DNA of 64,000 nucleotides. Source: Paenibacillus lutimineralis. Its GTDB lineage: Bacteria > Bacillota > Bacilli > Paenibacillales > Paenibacillaceae. Positions 52,218 to 61,490 of the stretch are shown one piece after another. How positions within the stretch are numbered: position 1 is the first letter of the stretch; each line of letters opens with the position of its first letter. The notes under the pieces were generated by a model. The model worked only from the letters and a program-made list of their open reading frames with translations. It did not search any database and was not told the DNA's origin. The translations under genes and the position numbers were made by a program. The stretch spans positions 347,501 to 411,500 of the forward strand of contig NZ_CP034346.1 in NCBI RefSeq assembly GCF_003991425.1, written 5' to 3'.

Positions 52218-53249
52218 ATGAACGTAATTGAGTACAAATGTCCGAATTGCGGCAGCGGTATGGTCTTCGATTCGGAGAAGGGAACACTTACATGTCATAG
52301 CTGCGGCAGACAGGATAATATCGAGCAGAACCTGGATCCTCTTGGCCAGCAGGCATTCCAGGCAGACGAAGTGCAGGAATACCATTGCACAAGCTGTGGA
52401 GCGGTGATTATTGCTGATGTGGAGACAGCGGCTACGATGTGCAGCTTCTGTGGCTCCGCTGTCGTTCTCGGCGATCGCTTGAGCGGGAAGCTCGCTCCGT
52501 CGTTAGTCATTCCTTTCTCGATCAGTAAGGAGCAGGCGATGCAGGCTTTCAAGAAATGGTGCAAGAATGGCTTGCTGACCCCGAGCGGATTTATGGCTGC
52601 AAATCGTATCAAAGGAATGACAGGAGTGTATGTCCCGTTCTGGTTGTATGAATTACATAACAAAGTGGATGCCTATGGACATGCGACGAAGGTGCGGACT
52701 TATACCAGGGGAGATTACCGCTACACGGAAACGGAGCATTTTGATATCTATCGGGGGCTGCGTCTGAACTATTTGCGCGTACCGATTGACGCGTCGAAGA
52801 AGATGGATGATGAGCTGATGGATCGACTGGAGCCTTTTCCTTATGATAAATTAAAGAGCTTCAAGACCCCTTATCTGGCCGGTTATGCAGCAGAGAAGTA
52901 CAGCTATACCGAAACAGATCTGCTGCCACGGGCCCAGGATAAGATCAGACAATATATCGAGGAGTCGATCTCATCGTCGGTATCGGGATACACGACCTTC
53001 CATTTTACCGATAAGCAGATTGATACGAGGATGAGGAATGCGGAATACTGCATGGTCCCGGTATGGATGTTCCAATACGACTATAATCAGAAGAGCTACA
53101 CCTTCGCGATGAATGGCCAGACGGGTAAGGTGGTAGGCAAGCCTCCGCTTAGCGCAGGGAAGGTGATCGCATGGTTTGCAGGTGTTACCAGCTTCTCCTT
53201 CCTGTTACTTAAGATCATCTCCTGGGCGATGGGAGGTGGGTTCCTGTGA
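52218..53249 (+). CDS. ydjG: Zinc-ribbon membrane-anchored protein (YdjG-like)
   Basis: 343 residues. Two zinc ribbons: CPNC...CHSC (residues 8-11 and 26-29) and CTSC...CSFC (~56-59 and 74-77). A central soluble domain follows and one C-terminal membrane helix (~315-338). ATG 52218 follows GAGGTGAG. Four-base overlap with the TPM gene. The exact role in the envelope-stress system is unknown. Confidence 0.8.
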   Translation: MNVIEYKCPNCGSGMVFDSEKGTLTCHSCGRQDNIEQNLDPLGQQAFQADEVQEYHCTSCGAVIIADVETAATMCSFCGSAVVLGDRLSGKLAPSLVIPFSISKEQAMQAFKKWCKNGLLTPSGFMAANRIKGMTGVYVPFWLYELHNKVDAYGHATKVRTYTRGDYRYTETEHFDIYRGLRLNYLRVPIDASKKMDDELMDRLEPFPYDKLKSFKTPYLAGYAAEKYSYTETDLLPRAQDKIRQYIEESISSSVSGYTTFHFTDKQIDTRMRNAEYCMVPVWMFQYDYNQKSYTFAMNGQTGKVVGKPPLSAGKVIAWFAGVTSFSFLLLKIISWAMGGGFL

Positions 53250-54049
53250 AGAAGCGTGGTGCATTACTAGGTTTGGCAGCCGTTCTGCTGCTTCTAGTAG
53301 GATATCTGTTTAGCCCGGCTCCATTTGTTACAGCAGCTGTAGAGACTAAGAAATTAATCTACGATAAAGCAAATCTGCTTACAGAGGAAGAATATATTGA
53401 GCTGAATAAGCTGGCTAATGAATTAGGAGCCAAAAGAGATACGGACATTATGATTATTACGACCAATAATGATCAGAACTTAGATGTTGTGGTGATTACG
53501 GAGAAGTTCTATGATACTCAGGCACCGGGGTACGATAAGCCGCATGGTAATGCCGTCCTTCTGACACTGGATATGAGGAATCGCGAGGTGTATCTAGCCG
53601 GATTCTATAAAGCAGAGTATTACCTGGGCGATGATAGACTAGATAAGATCCGCGGCAAGATTACACCAGATTTCTCGGAGGGTGATTATAAGCAGGGATT
53701 CGAGAAATATATCAGAACATCCTATAAATATATGGACTTTAAGCCCGGAGTGAACCCGGACAATATTCTGTTTAATATTTGGTTCCAATTGATCGGGGCC
53801 TTGGCGATTGGAGCTATAGTAGCTGGTATTATGGCTGCTCGTACTGGCGGACGTGTTACTGTAAGCCGACGAACCTACGAGGATGGTAGTACGTCAGGGA
53901 TCGTAGGCAAGGAAGATCGGTACATTCGGACAACGGTCACGAAGCAGAAGATTGAGAAGAGCTCCGGCTCCAGCAGTTCTGGCGGTGGAGGCGGTGGCGG
54001 AATTACCGGCGGGGGACACTCGCACAGCGGCAGCAGAGGCTCGTTCTAA
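53246..54049 (+). CDS. ydjH: TPM-domain membrane protein (YdjH-like)
   Basis: 267 residues from GTG 53246. Signal or anchor helix at ~5-30 and an extracellular TPM domain (~35-160; LTEEEYIELNKLANELGAK, AVLLTLDMRNREVY). A second membrane helix lies near 180-200. The tail is Gly/Ser-rich (SSSSGGGGGGGITGGGHSHS). It follows the zinc-ribbon gene with overlap. The protein is a probable partner of the SPFH protein in the same operon. Confidence 0.85.
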   Translation: MKKRGALLGLAAVLLLLVGYLFSPAPFVTAAVETKKLIYDKANLLTEEEYIELNKLANELGAKRDTDIMIITTNNDQNLDVVVITEKFYDTQAPGYDKPHGNAVLLTLDMRNREVYLAGFYKAEYYLGDDRLDKIRGKITPDFSEGDYKQGFEKYIRTSYKYMDFKPGVNPDNILFNIWFQLIGALAIGAIVAGIMAARTGGRVTVSRRTYEDGSTSGIVGKEDRYIRTTVTKQKIEKSSGSSSSGGGGGGGITGGGHSHSGSRGSF

Positions 54050-54100
54050 TATAAGACTTTTTGAACAAGAACTATAACGTATTTCGGGAGGGGATTTTAT

Positions 54101-55114
54101 ATGGGATTTTTTAAGAATCAGTTTGCCAACGTTGTAGAATGGGAAGAGTTCCGTGATGATATGATCTTCTGGAAGTGGAACAATCGGGAGATCAAGAAGG
54201 GCAGTAAGCTAATTATTCGTGCAGGCCAGGACGCTATCTTTATGAATGGTGGCAAGGTCGAGGGGATTTTCCAAGAAGATGGGGAATATAACATTGAATC
54301 TGAGATCATTCCATTCTTATCTACGCTGAAAGGCTTCAAGTTTGGCTTCAACAGTGGCATGAGGGTGGAAGTCCTCTTCGTGAACACGAAGGAATTTACC
54401 GTGAAATGGGGGACCCAGAATCCGATTCTGATCCCGACTCCGCAGCTTCCAGGCGGCATGCCGATTCGCGCGAACGGTACGTTCAATTTCAAAGTAAATG
54501 ATTATGTTACGCTGATCGATCGGATCGCCGGAATGAAGGAGAGCTACCTTGTTGAGGATGTTAAGATCCGCATCACTTCCATACTGGATCAACTGTTAAT
54601 GAAGTGGATCAGTCGAGAAGGCAAGGACATGTTCAATCTTCAGGCTAATGCCTCTGACATTGCCAAGGGGATTCGTGAGGATCTGGATATGGAAGTGATG
54701 GCGAATGGCATGACAATCACAGGCTTCCAGGTGATGAGCTTCAATTACCCGCAAGAAATTCAGGATATGATCACGAAGACAGCATCCCATGAAATGATCG
54801 GCAACTTGCAGAAATATCAGCAGGTCAGCATTACCGATGCTATGGCGTCTGGTAAGTTACAGGGCGGTGGCGCTGCTTCGGATATGGCTGGGATGATGAT
54901 GGGAATGAACATGGCGAATGAAATGATGAAGAATATGAATCAAGGTTCGAATCAAGGTGCGAATTCGCAATCGGCTGCTGGGGGCCAGTCACAGCCTGCC
55001 AACAACCCTTCGGCTCCACAAGGAGACGGTGCTAAACCGAACTTCTGCCCGAACTGCGGTGCGAAGAACGAAGGTGCTAATTTCTGTCCGAACTGCGGTC
55101 AGAAGTTGGGTTAA
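54101..55114 (+). CDS. ydjI: SPFH-domain protein with zinc-ribbon tail (YdjI-like)
   Basis: 337 residues, ATG 54101 after GGGAGGGGA. An SPFH/virion-core-like N-terminal domain (~20-230) of the bacterial YdjI group, then a helical, Met/Asn/Gln-rich linker (GMMMGMNMANEMMKNM). A C-terminal zinc ribbon, FCPNCGAKN ... FCPNCGQKLG, closes the protein. YdjI-type proteins recruit PspA to membranes in B. subtilis. It is the last gene of the operon, followed by a terminator. Confidence 0.87.
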   Translation: MGFFKNQFANVVEWEEFRDDMIFWKWNNREIKKGSKLIIRAGQDAIFMNGGKVEGIFQEDGEYNIESEIIPFLSTLKGFKFGFNSGMRVEVLFVNTKEFTVKWGTQNPILIPTPQLPGGMPIRANGTFNFKVNDYVTLIDRIAGMKESYLVEDVKIRITSILDQLLMKWISREGKDMFNLQANASDIAKGIREDLDMEVMANGMTITGFQVMSFNYPQEIQDMITKTASHEMIGNLQKYQQVSITDAMASGKLQGGGAASDMAGMMMGMNMANEMMKNMNQGSNQGANSQSAAGGQSQPANNPSAPQGDGAKPNFCPNCGAKNEGANFCPNCGQKLG

Positions 55115-55159
55115 TTAAGACAGTGTCTAATAGAAGATAATCCGACGAGAAAACAGTTC

Positions 55160-55207
55160 ACCGCAGAGCATGCATAGCTGACCGAGCTTGCATCCTGCGG
55201 TTTTTTT
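55160..55207 (+). terminator. Terminator of the pspA-like operon
   Basis: ACCGCAG (55160-55166) pairs with CTGCGGT (55195-55201), with an inner GCA/TGC stem, followed by seven T. Confidence 0.85.
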
Positions 55208-55344
55208 ATCTATAGCTTGTTTGGATGATGACGTAAATGGGATTATGGACCTTAGATTTAAGGTCCCCTTTCTTTGTTGCTGCTGAGTAACTTCGAAGGT
55301 ATGGTTATATTAATAGGTTTGGATTAACACTTTTTGGAGGCCAA

Positions 55345-56298
55345 ATGGGACAGGTACTGAAGAGGATAAGCTGGGTATTCATCGGAATCATAAGTATGTT
55401 GCTGCTAGTTATCACCGTCAGCTTCATGAATCATCGGATTCAATTGAATAGAGAGGCGGGCCTGCTGAATCCGCCAGGAATAATGGTGAATGTGAACAAT
55501 CACCAGATGCATGTGTATGCCGAAGGGAGCGGGCCAAGGACGCTGGTCTTCCTGTCAGGGGGTGGCACGTCCTCACCGGTGCTGGATTTCAAGGGTTTGT
55601 ATTCTAAGCTGTCGGACCGTTATAGAGTCGTTGTTGTAGAGAAGGCGGGCTATGGCTATAGTGAGACTGCGGAGGTATCCCGGGATATCGATACGATCCT
55701 GGAGGAGACGAGAAGTGCTCTAAGCTTGGCAGGCGAGCAAGGGCCCTACATTCTATTTCCACATTCCATGTCTGGGATTGAGGCATTGTACTGGGCACAG
55801 AAATACCCAGATGAGGTCACTTCTATTATCGGACTGGACCCAGCCGTGCCGGAGGCCTATGATAAATACCCTCTGCCGTCCAAATTTATGATGGGATTGA
55901 CGGGCTTTGGAGCCCGGATGGGCATTACCCGCTTCTTCCCGGGGATTGTGAACTCTTCGCCTGCGATCGAGGAGAATCTTCTCACCGAGCAAGAGAAGAG
56001 CGTATACCGCGCGATCTTCTATAAGAAGACGCAAACCTCCAATATGAATGAAGAGGTTCGGATGATCGCAGATAATGCCAGGAGGGTAGCGGAGGGCGGG
56101 ATTCCCGAAGTGCCGATGTACTTCTTCATATCGGATGGGGCAGAGATACCGCTATCTGATTGGAAGGGTCAATTGATGACCTATGCGGAATCGGCAGCTC
56201 ACGGGAAGTATATGACTCTGGATTGTGGTCATTATGTTCACGATTACGAGCCTGAGATTATTGCAGATGAGAGCGTGAAGTACATAGATGGGCTTTAG
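55345..56298 (+). CDS. Membrane-anchored alpha/beta hydrolase
   Basis: 317 residues, ATG 55345 after GGAGG. N-terminal membrane helix (~8-28) followed by an alpha/beta hydrolase fold. Oxyanion region VFLSGGGTSSPVLDF; nucleophile elbow LFPHSMSGIEALYW (Ser in HSMSG); likely acid GLDPAVPEAYD or a later Asp; catalytic His in DCGHYVHDY. The substrate is unknown. It is the last gene before the MarR promoter. Confidence 0.85.
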   Translation: MGQVLKRISWVFIGIISMLLLVITVSFMNHRIQLNREAGLLNPPGIMVNVNNHQMHVYAEGSGPRTLVFLSGGGTSSPVLDFKGLYSKLSDRYRVVVVEKAGYGYSETAEVSRDIDTILEETRSALSLAGEQGPYILFPHSMSGIEALYWAQKYPDEVTSIIGLDPAVPEAYDKYPLPSKFMMGLTGFGARMGITRFFPGIVNSSPAIEENLLTEQEKSVYRAIFYKKTQTSNMNEEVRMIADNARRVAEGGIPEVPMYFFISDGAEIPLSDWKGQLMTYAESAAHGKYMTLDCGHYVHDYEPEIIADESVKYIDGL

Positions 56299-56322
56299 TG
56301 CCGAATAGCTCCAAAATAGACT

Positions 56323-56370
56323 TTGACAAAAGGGTAACTGGTTACGTATAATATATGTAACTAGTTACCC
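56323..56370 (+). promoter_or_regulatory. marR promoter with two palindromic operators
   Basis: TTGACA (56323-56328) and TATAAT (56347-56352) are 18 bases apart. GTAACTGGTTAC (56334-56345) and GTAACTAGTTAC (56357-56368) flank the -10 box. Together with outer GGG/CCC they also form one large palindrome. The layout predicts tight autorepression by the MarR protein just downstream. Confidence 0.8.
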
Positions 56371-56395
56371 TTTTTTGATATTGGAGTGATGTATA

Positions 56396-56860
56396 TTGAT
56401 CAATATGGAGAAGCAGGCTTATATCTTTGGCGGGATTCTTACTCTGGCTAATCGGCTGCAGGTGTTGGGAGATAAGCTGGATGATCATATTACGCTGAAG
56501 CAGTGGCTGTTCATTGCCGTGATCTCGAAGCTGGAGCAGCCGGCCCCGACGATAAGTGAAGTGGCTAAGGTAACCGGGAATTCCCGGCAGAACGTGAAGA
56601 AGATGGCGGTCCTACTTGAGAGACAGGGATTTGTATCGCTGATGCAAGATGAGCAGGATGCTAGAATCATCAGAATTCACCTTACTCCTAGATGTACGGC
56701 CTATTTCCGGGACAGAAGCGGTAAGGAGAATGAGTTCATGGCTAGTCTGTTCGATAGCTTTGATGAGAGGCTAACGGACGGACTATACAAAGGAGTAATG
56801 AGGCTGGCTGATAATGTAAGTAGAATGGAGAATGAGCTTGATGAGAAGGACAGGAGGTAG
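56396..56860 (+). CDS. MarR-family transcriptional regulator
   Basis: TTG 56396 is five bases after GGAGTGAT (ATG 56405 is the alternative); ~154 residues. Winged helix: PTISEVAKVTGNSRQNVKKM recognition region, then LLERQGFVSLMQDEQDARI with the wing. It is followed at eight bases by a membrane-protein gene, probably co-transcribed and regulated together from the double-operator promoter. The inducer is unknown. Confidence 0.88.
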   Translation: MINMEKQAYIFGGILTLANRLQVLGDKLDDHITLKQWLFIAVISKLEQPAPTISEVAKVTGNSRQNVKKMAVLLERQGFVSLMQDEQDARIIRIHLTPRCTAYFRDRSGKENEFMASLFDSFDERLTDGLYKGVMRLADNVSRMENELDEKDRR

Positions 56861-56867
56861 ACGACTT

Positions 56868-57710
56868 ATGTGGGTGATTATTCTGATCCTTGTCGTCATC
56901 ATCGCTGGAATCCTTATATTTTTTTACATCCCCCATTCTATGACCAGAGCTAAATTTGAACAGACAGTCACTGAACAGATCAGAAGCTCTGAAGCGGCTG
57001 GGAGTGACACCTTCACGCTGGAGGATATTCAAGAGTTGCCGGAGCCGGTCCGAAGATACTTCGCATACAGCGGATATATCGGCACTGCGAAAATGTCTTA
57101 TATGAAGGCAGCGTTTAAGCAAGTTGATTTCATCATGTCACCGGATAAACCAGCTGTCAAAATTGATTATACACAGTATAATTTTGTTCGCGAGCCAGTA
57201 AGACTGGCCTATATCAATACGTCGATGTATGGCATTCCATTTGAGGGGTTTGACTCTTATATAGATGGGCGTGGGGGTATGAAGGGAGTACTCGGCAAGG
57301 TTATACCATTGTTCAACCAGACGGGGGGAGAGATGAATCAGGCCTGTCTCGCCACATTCCTCTCTGAATCGTTGGTCGTTCCTAACGCCGCCCTACAGGA
57401 CTATATCGCTTGGGAGCCTATTGATGATACTCACGCCAAAGCGACAATTACTTATAAAGGCATATCGGCTAGTGGTGTCTTTACCTTTAGCGAGGTCGGG
57501 GAGGCTCTAAGTTTCACAACGGAGGACAGGGCGGTTATATCTACCGATGGAACTGTACAGCGGGTGACCTGGTCGGCCCTCTTTAAGGAATATAAGAACA
57601 TCGGTGGCATTCGGCAGCCGACTCATTTGCAGGCGGTCTGGAACTATGAGCAGGGCGATCTCGTTTATTTCGATAGTGCTAATTTTATGATTGCGTATGG
57701 AATGGAGTAA
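56868..57710 (+). CDS. Membrane-anchored DUF6544/DUF6920-like protein
   Basis: ATG 56868 is ten bases after AGGAGGT; 280 residues. An N-terminal membrane helix (residues 2-22) precedes a mostly beta extracytoplasmic domain beginning LPEPVRRYFAYSGYIG, which I recall from the DUF6544/DUF6920 group of unknown function. It lies eight bases after the MarR gene and is presumably its regulated partner. Confidence 0.65.
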   Translation: MWVIILILVVIIAGILIFFYIPHSMTRAKFEQTVTEQIRSSEAAGSDTFTLEDIQELPEPVRRYFAYSGYIGTAKMSYMKAAFKQVDFIMSPDKPAVKIDYTQYNFVREPVRLAYINTSMYGIPFEGFDSYIDGRGGMKGVLGKVIPLFNQTGGEMNQACLATFLSESLVVPNAALQDYIAWEPIDDTHAKATITYKGISASGVFTFSEVGEALSFTTEDRAVISTDGTVQRVTWSALFKEYKNIGGIRQPTHLQAVWNYEQGDLVYFDSANFMIAYGME

Positions 57711-57789
57711 CCGTGAGTACTACATCCGCAGAATAACTTTTATAAATTTAAGAGCAGAATACAGTGCCTTTGTGAGTAAAGCTGTTAAA

Positions 57790-57820
57790 AAAATGAGCCG
57801 CAGGCATGCGGCTCATTTTT
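57790..57820. terminator. Bidirectional terminator
   Basis: AAAATGAGCCGCA (57790-57802) pairs with TGCGGCTCATTTT (57807-57819) around GGCA. It has A run and T run on either side and separates the convergent MarR-operon and rhaM genes. Confidence 0.92.
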
Positions 57821-57823
57821 GAA

Positions 57824-58138
57824 TCATGGCAAGTAGAACACTTGCTTCAAGTTTTTAGCCACGGGGCTGTTGTCTGGATTGGACTTCATAATGGGGGCCA
57901 TGTAGGCCCACCACTTTTTGCAGATGTCTGTCTCTGCGATTTTATCGAAATCGGCTTTGTTCTCAACCTCCAGATAAGCGAACAGGGTATCGGCCTCCTG
58001 GTCGAGGAAGATCGAGTAGTTGGAAGCGCCGTGTTCCTTCAGGGCCTGCTTCATGTCCGGCCATAGCTGATTATGGCGTTTGTGATATTCAAATTGATTC
58101 CCTGGATGTAAATACATGATGAATGCGATTCGTTCCAT
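57824..58138 (-). CDS. rhaM: L-rhamnose mutarotase
   Basis: 104 residues, the full RhaM length. Typical features are [22 protein letters not shown] with catalytic His, [33 protein letters not shown], and [12 protein letters not shown]. It interconverts rhamnose anomers. It is an isolated gene; no other rha genes are in the window, but a CUT1 importer locus begins nearby and may serve rhamnose-containing glycans (inference). Confidence 0.92.
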   Translation of the reverse strand: MERIAFIMYLHPGNQFEYHKRHNQLWPDMKQALKEHGASNYSIFLDQEADTLFAYLEVENKADFDKIAETDICKKWWAYMAPIMKSNPDNSPVAKNLKQVFYLP

Positions 58139-58380
58139 GACTGATGATGTCCTCCTCTCGGTGTGATCTCGTTGAACAAATGATGATCCGGATCAAAGCA
58201 ACCGGAATGTTCAACTTCTATAGTTAATGACTCTATCGCTTAAGAAGTACCCTTTCTTCATAAGCTTTTGCTCTATGATTTCCTCACTTCTACGCCCTTT
58301 ATAAAGGGAATATCAGATGTGCCGCTGCAGAAGCGTTCTAGTGTTTGAGCTACAGCATTCTATATGAGGGCATATATTCT

Positions 58381-59301
58381 TTATAAGTTGATCACTACAA
58401 TCGCCAGCACACCAAGCGAGATGCCGATCCGGCCCAGGCGGCTGAGCTTCTCGCGGAAGATAAGAACCGAGCATAGGGTAATCGACACAATAATGCTTCC
58501 CTGCACGAGCGGGAACAGATAGGAGCTGGGCACCACTCCGGCCAAATCGGTGATAATTAGATTGCCGATCAGCGAAGTAGCTGCCAGCAGTAGGATCGGC
58601 ACTATATTTTGATACAGTAGAGCGCTCTCCTGAGATAGGGAGATGCGTTCTTTTTTATTCCCTGTAACGGCCAGCACTGTATAAGTTAATACATAAAACA
58701 GACAGGCGAATAAGAAGCCGATAAGCATCAGTCCCTTGGATTCGGTGCCCTCCATTCTGAATTGATGGAGCCGTTGAATAACCGCTAACATCCCGTTGCA
58801 TAAGAAGGTTAACAGGCAGTACAACTTCCACCTCGATCTACTCCTATCCCTCGCCGTATCTATATGGCCCCTTGGTTCGCTATTATCCGAATTCATATTA
58901 ATGAAGTAAAAGGCGGCCAGGAACAGCAGCACTGCCAGGGCGACAGTAAGCTTCAGCGCTTCGCCAAAGGCAGCTATGCCGGTGAGCGCCGGGATAATCA
59001 TGCTTGCTGAGAAGTAGAAGGCTGTGTAAGAGAGCGGCCCTGCGCTAATCGCCAGATTATAGAAGATGATCGTCAGCGTAAAGCAAAGTCCAAATAAGAT
59101 TCCTAATACCCATGTATTGGCACTAACCTGCCGAATATCGGGCTGAGCGAGACTGAACAGCAGCAATCCCGTAGACGCGATCAGTGTAAACCCGGCATTG
59201 ATAAGTAATCTGTCTCGTAGATGCTGTGCCTTGATCAGCTTCATAGATAGCGTCTGCCCTGCGAACAGTAGAATGGCGACAACAATAAGTAGAATATTCA
59301 A
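58381..59301 (-). CDS. DMT/EamA-family transporter
   Basis: TTG 59301 is six bases after GGAGGGG and gives 306 residues; the open frame extends to 59337. Ten predicted membrane helices in two halves separated by a charged loop (NSDNSEPRGHIDTARDRSR), as in drug/metabolite transporters. The substrate is unknown. Monocistronic, minus strand. The 240 bases to rhaM hold no gene. Confidence 0.82.
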   Translation of the reverse strand: MNILLIVVAILLFAGQTLSMKLIKAQHLRDRLLINAGFTLIASTGLLLFSLAQPDIRQVSANTWVLGILFGLCFTLTIIFYNLAISAGPLSYTAFYFSASMIIPALTGIAAFGEALKLTVALAVLLFLAAFYFINMNSDNSEPRGHIDTARDRSRSRWKLYCLLTFLCNGMLAVIQRLHQFRMEGTESKGLMLIGFLFACLFYVLTYTVLAVTGNKKERISLSQESALLYQNIVPILLLAATSLIGNLIITDLAGVVPSSYLFPLVQGSIIVSITLCSVLIFREKLSRLGRIGISLGVLAIVVINL

Positions 59302-59582
59302 CCCTAGCCCCTCCAATAACAATGTCACAATAATCAATAAGCCGGGTTGCTGTATATGTACTATTAACAGTCCAGCTTACACAGTAAAGACAGTATATGC
59401 GGCGGGTCTCTGTTCGTAAACGATCATCATTTAAGCTAGGCATTCATTTTTTAAGATCATAAATTTTGAGTGTCGGAATTAAATAACGGCGATTTACGGA
59501 CCGGCAAGCGGCCTCTTATGATTAGGGCAGGTTATCGTCGACGGATAGCAGCCTCATTCATTTACAACAGGAGGGGACAAAT

Positions 59583-60545
59583 TTGTTAATAGCCAAGAAG
59601 CAGCGTGCTCCTGCGAGTACAAAGACAGCGGCGGGCAGGAATTATAAATGGCTGATGGTGAAACGCAACAAGGCGCTATACTTATTTATACTACCGGCAT
59701 TTTTATACTTCTTTATATTTGCCTACATTCCGATGTACGGCGTGCAGATCGCGTTCAAGGATTTTATCGCCACGAAGGGCTTCGGAGGCAGTCCGTGGGC
59801 CGATCCCCTATTTAAGCATTTTATAACCTTCTTCAGCTCGGTGCGGTTCGGTGAAATATTCTGGAATACAATCCGGATCTCCCTGTATTATTTGCTTATC
59901 AGCTTCCCGGCTCCGATTATACTGGCGCTGATGATCAACGAGGTTCGCGGCACCCGGTTCAAGAAGCTGGTGCAGAATATTACCTATATGCCCTACTTCA
60001 TCTCCACCGTTGTTTTGGTAGGCATGATCGACCTGTTTTTCTCCAACTCGGGGCTGGTCAACCAACTGACAGGGTTATTTGGTCTCGAACCGGTATTATT
60101 TCTGCAAAAGGAAGCGTTATTCGATCATATGTATGTATGGTCAGGCGTGTGGCAGGCGACAGGGTACGGCTCGGTCATTTATTTTGCGGCGCTGGCTGGA
60201 GTATCGCCCGAGCTGCATGAAGCGGCTACAATCGATGGGGCGACTCGCCTTCAGCGGGTGATTCACGTCAATATTCCGGCAATTATGCCGACAATCATAA
60301 TTATGCTAATTATCAGCGTCGGCGGGATTATGAACCTGAGCTTTGAGAAGGTGCTGCTGATGCAGAAGGATATCAATATCGCCAGCTCGGAGGTGATCTC
60401 GACCTACGTGTACAAGCTGGGGATTCAGAAGGCGCAGTACAGCTTATCGTCTGCGGTCGGCCTGTTCAACAATCTCATCAATCTGGCTCTGCTCATCATG
60501 GTTAACAGAGTCGCTCGTAAAGTTGGCGAGACATCATTGTGGTAA
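59583..60545 (+). CDS. lplB: CUT1 ABC importer permease 1 (LplB-type)
   Basis: TTG 59583 follows AGGAGGGG; 320 residues. Six membrane helices and the EAA coupling motif EAATIDGATRLQRVIHVNIP. The N-terminal KRNKALYLFILPAFLYF and PMYGVQIAFKDF are typical of the LplB/YtcP polysaccharide-importer group in Paenibacillus. It is followed by permease 2 and the binding protein. No ATPase gene is seen; such systems share a common MsmK/MsmX-type ATPase. Confidence 0.88.
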   Translation: MLIAKKQRAPASTKTAAGRNYKWLMVKRNKALYLFILPAFLYFFIFAYIPMYGVQIAFKDFIATKGFGGSPWADPLFKHFITFFSSVRFGEIFWNTIRISLYYLLISFPAPIILALMINEVRGTRFKKLVQNITYMPYFISTVVLVGMIDLFFSNSGLVNQLTGLFGLEPVLFLQKEALFDHMYVWSGVWQATGYGSVIYFAALAGVSPELHEAATIDGATRLQRVIHVNIPAIMPTIIIMLIISVGGIMNLSFEKVLLMQKDINIASSEVISTYVYKLGIQKAQYSLSSAVGLFNNLINLALLIMVNRVARKVGETSLW

Positions 60546-60558
60546 GGAGGGAGATTTC

Positions 60559-61458
60559 GTGCAAGTACAAGAGACAAAGGCTGATAAGCTGTTCAATACA
60601 ACGAACATCGTTATTCTGGTTGTTATTTTGCTGCTCACGCTGTATCCGTTATGGTTTATTGTAAGCGCTTCGATCAGCAACCCGGATCTGGTCAATTCCG
60701 GCAAAATGCTGCTATGGCCCAAAGACATCTCCTTCGCCGGCTATAAGAGCATCTTCCATGATAGCAGTATCCTGAGAGGGTACTTCAACACGATCCTCTA
60801 TACGGTTGGCGGAACGGTAATCAATTTAATTGTGACCGTGATGGCGGGATATGCGCTGTCGCGCAAAGATTTTGTAGGAGGTAAATTTTTCACCATTATG
60901 TTCCTCATCACGATGTTCTTCTCCGGCGGTCTCATTCCGACATTTATGACGGTGAAGAGCGTAGGGCTATACAATTCACCCTGGGTGATGGTCATTCTGG
61001 GAGCTACATCCATGACCAACATTATTATTACGAGGACCTTCTTCCAGACAACGATTCCGACGGAGGTTCAGGAAGCGGCGCAGATTGACGGCTGCTCCAA
61101 CATACGCCTGTTCCTGCAGGTCGTGCTCCCGCTATCCTCGGCGATCGTGGCTGTAATGGCATTGTTTAGCGCCGTCGCTCACTGGAACGGTTACTTCACC
61201 GCCTTGATCTACATCCGGGATGAGCAGTGGAAGCCGCTGCAGATTGTGCTGCGTGAGACGCTGCTGAAGAGTCAATTCAACGCCAATCTGCTTCAGCAGG
61301 GTGGCGATACGGCAGGACTGCTGCAGGAGGAGCTGCGGGCGGCGGAGCAGATCAAGTATGCGCTGATCGTCATTGCGTCTTTGCCGGTTATGGCGATGTA
61401 TCCTTTTGTCCAGAAGTATTTTGTCAAAGGGGTCACGCTCGGATCGGTCAAAGGCTGA
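60559..61458 (+). CDS. ytcP: CUT1 ABC importer permease 2 (YtcP-type)
   Basis: GTG 60559 follows AAGGAGGGAG; the open frame extends to 60523, overlapping permease 1. 299 residues, six membrane helices, and coupling motif EAAQIDGCSNIRLFLQVVLP. It pairs with LplB as a heterodimer. Confidence 0.88.
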   Translation: MQVQETKADKLFNTTNIVILVVILLLTLYPLWFIVSASISNPDLVNSGKMLLWPKDISFAGYKSIFHDSSILRGYFNTILYTVGGTVINLIVTVMAGYALSRKDFVGGKFFTIMFLITMFFSGGLIPTFMTVKSVGLYNSPWVMVILGATSMTNIIITRTFFQTTIPTEVQEAAQIDGCSNIRLFLQVVLPLSSAIVAVMALFSAVAHWNGYFTALIYIRDEQWKPLQIVLRETLLKSQFNANLLQQGGDTAGLLQEELRAAEQIKYALIVIASLPVMAMYPFVQKYFVKGVTLGSVKG

Positions 61459-61490
61459 CAATATAAACATAAATAGAGGAGGAGCAAGGA

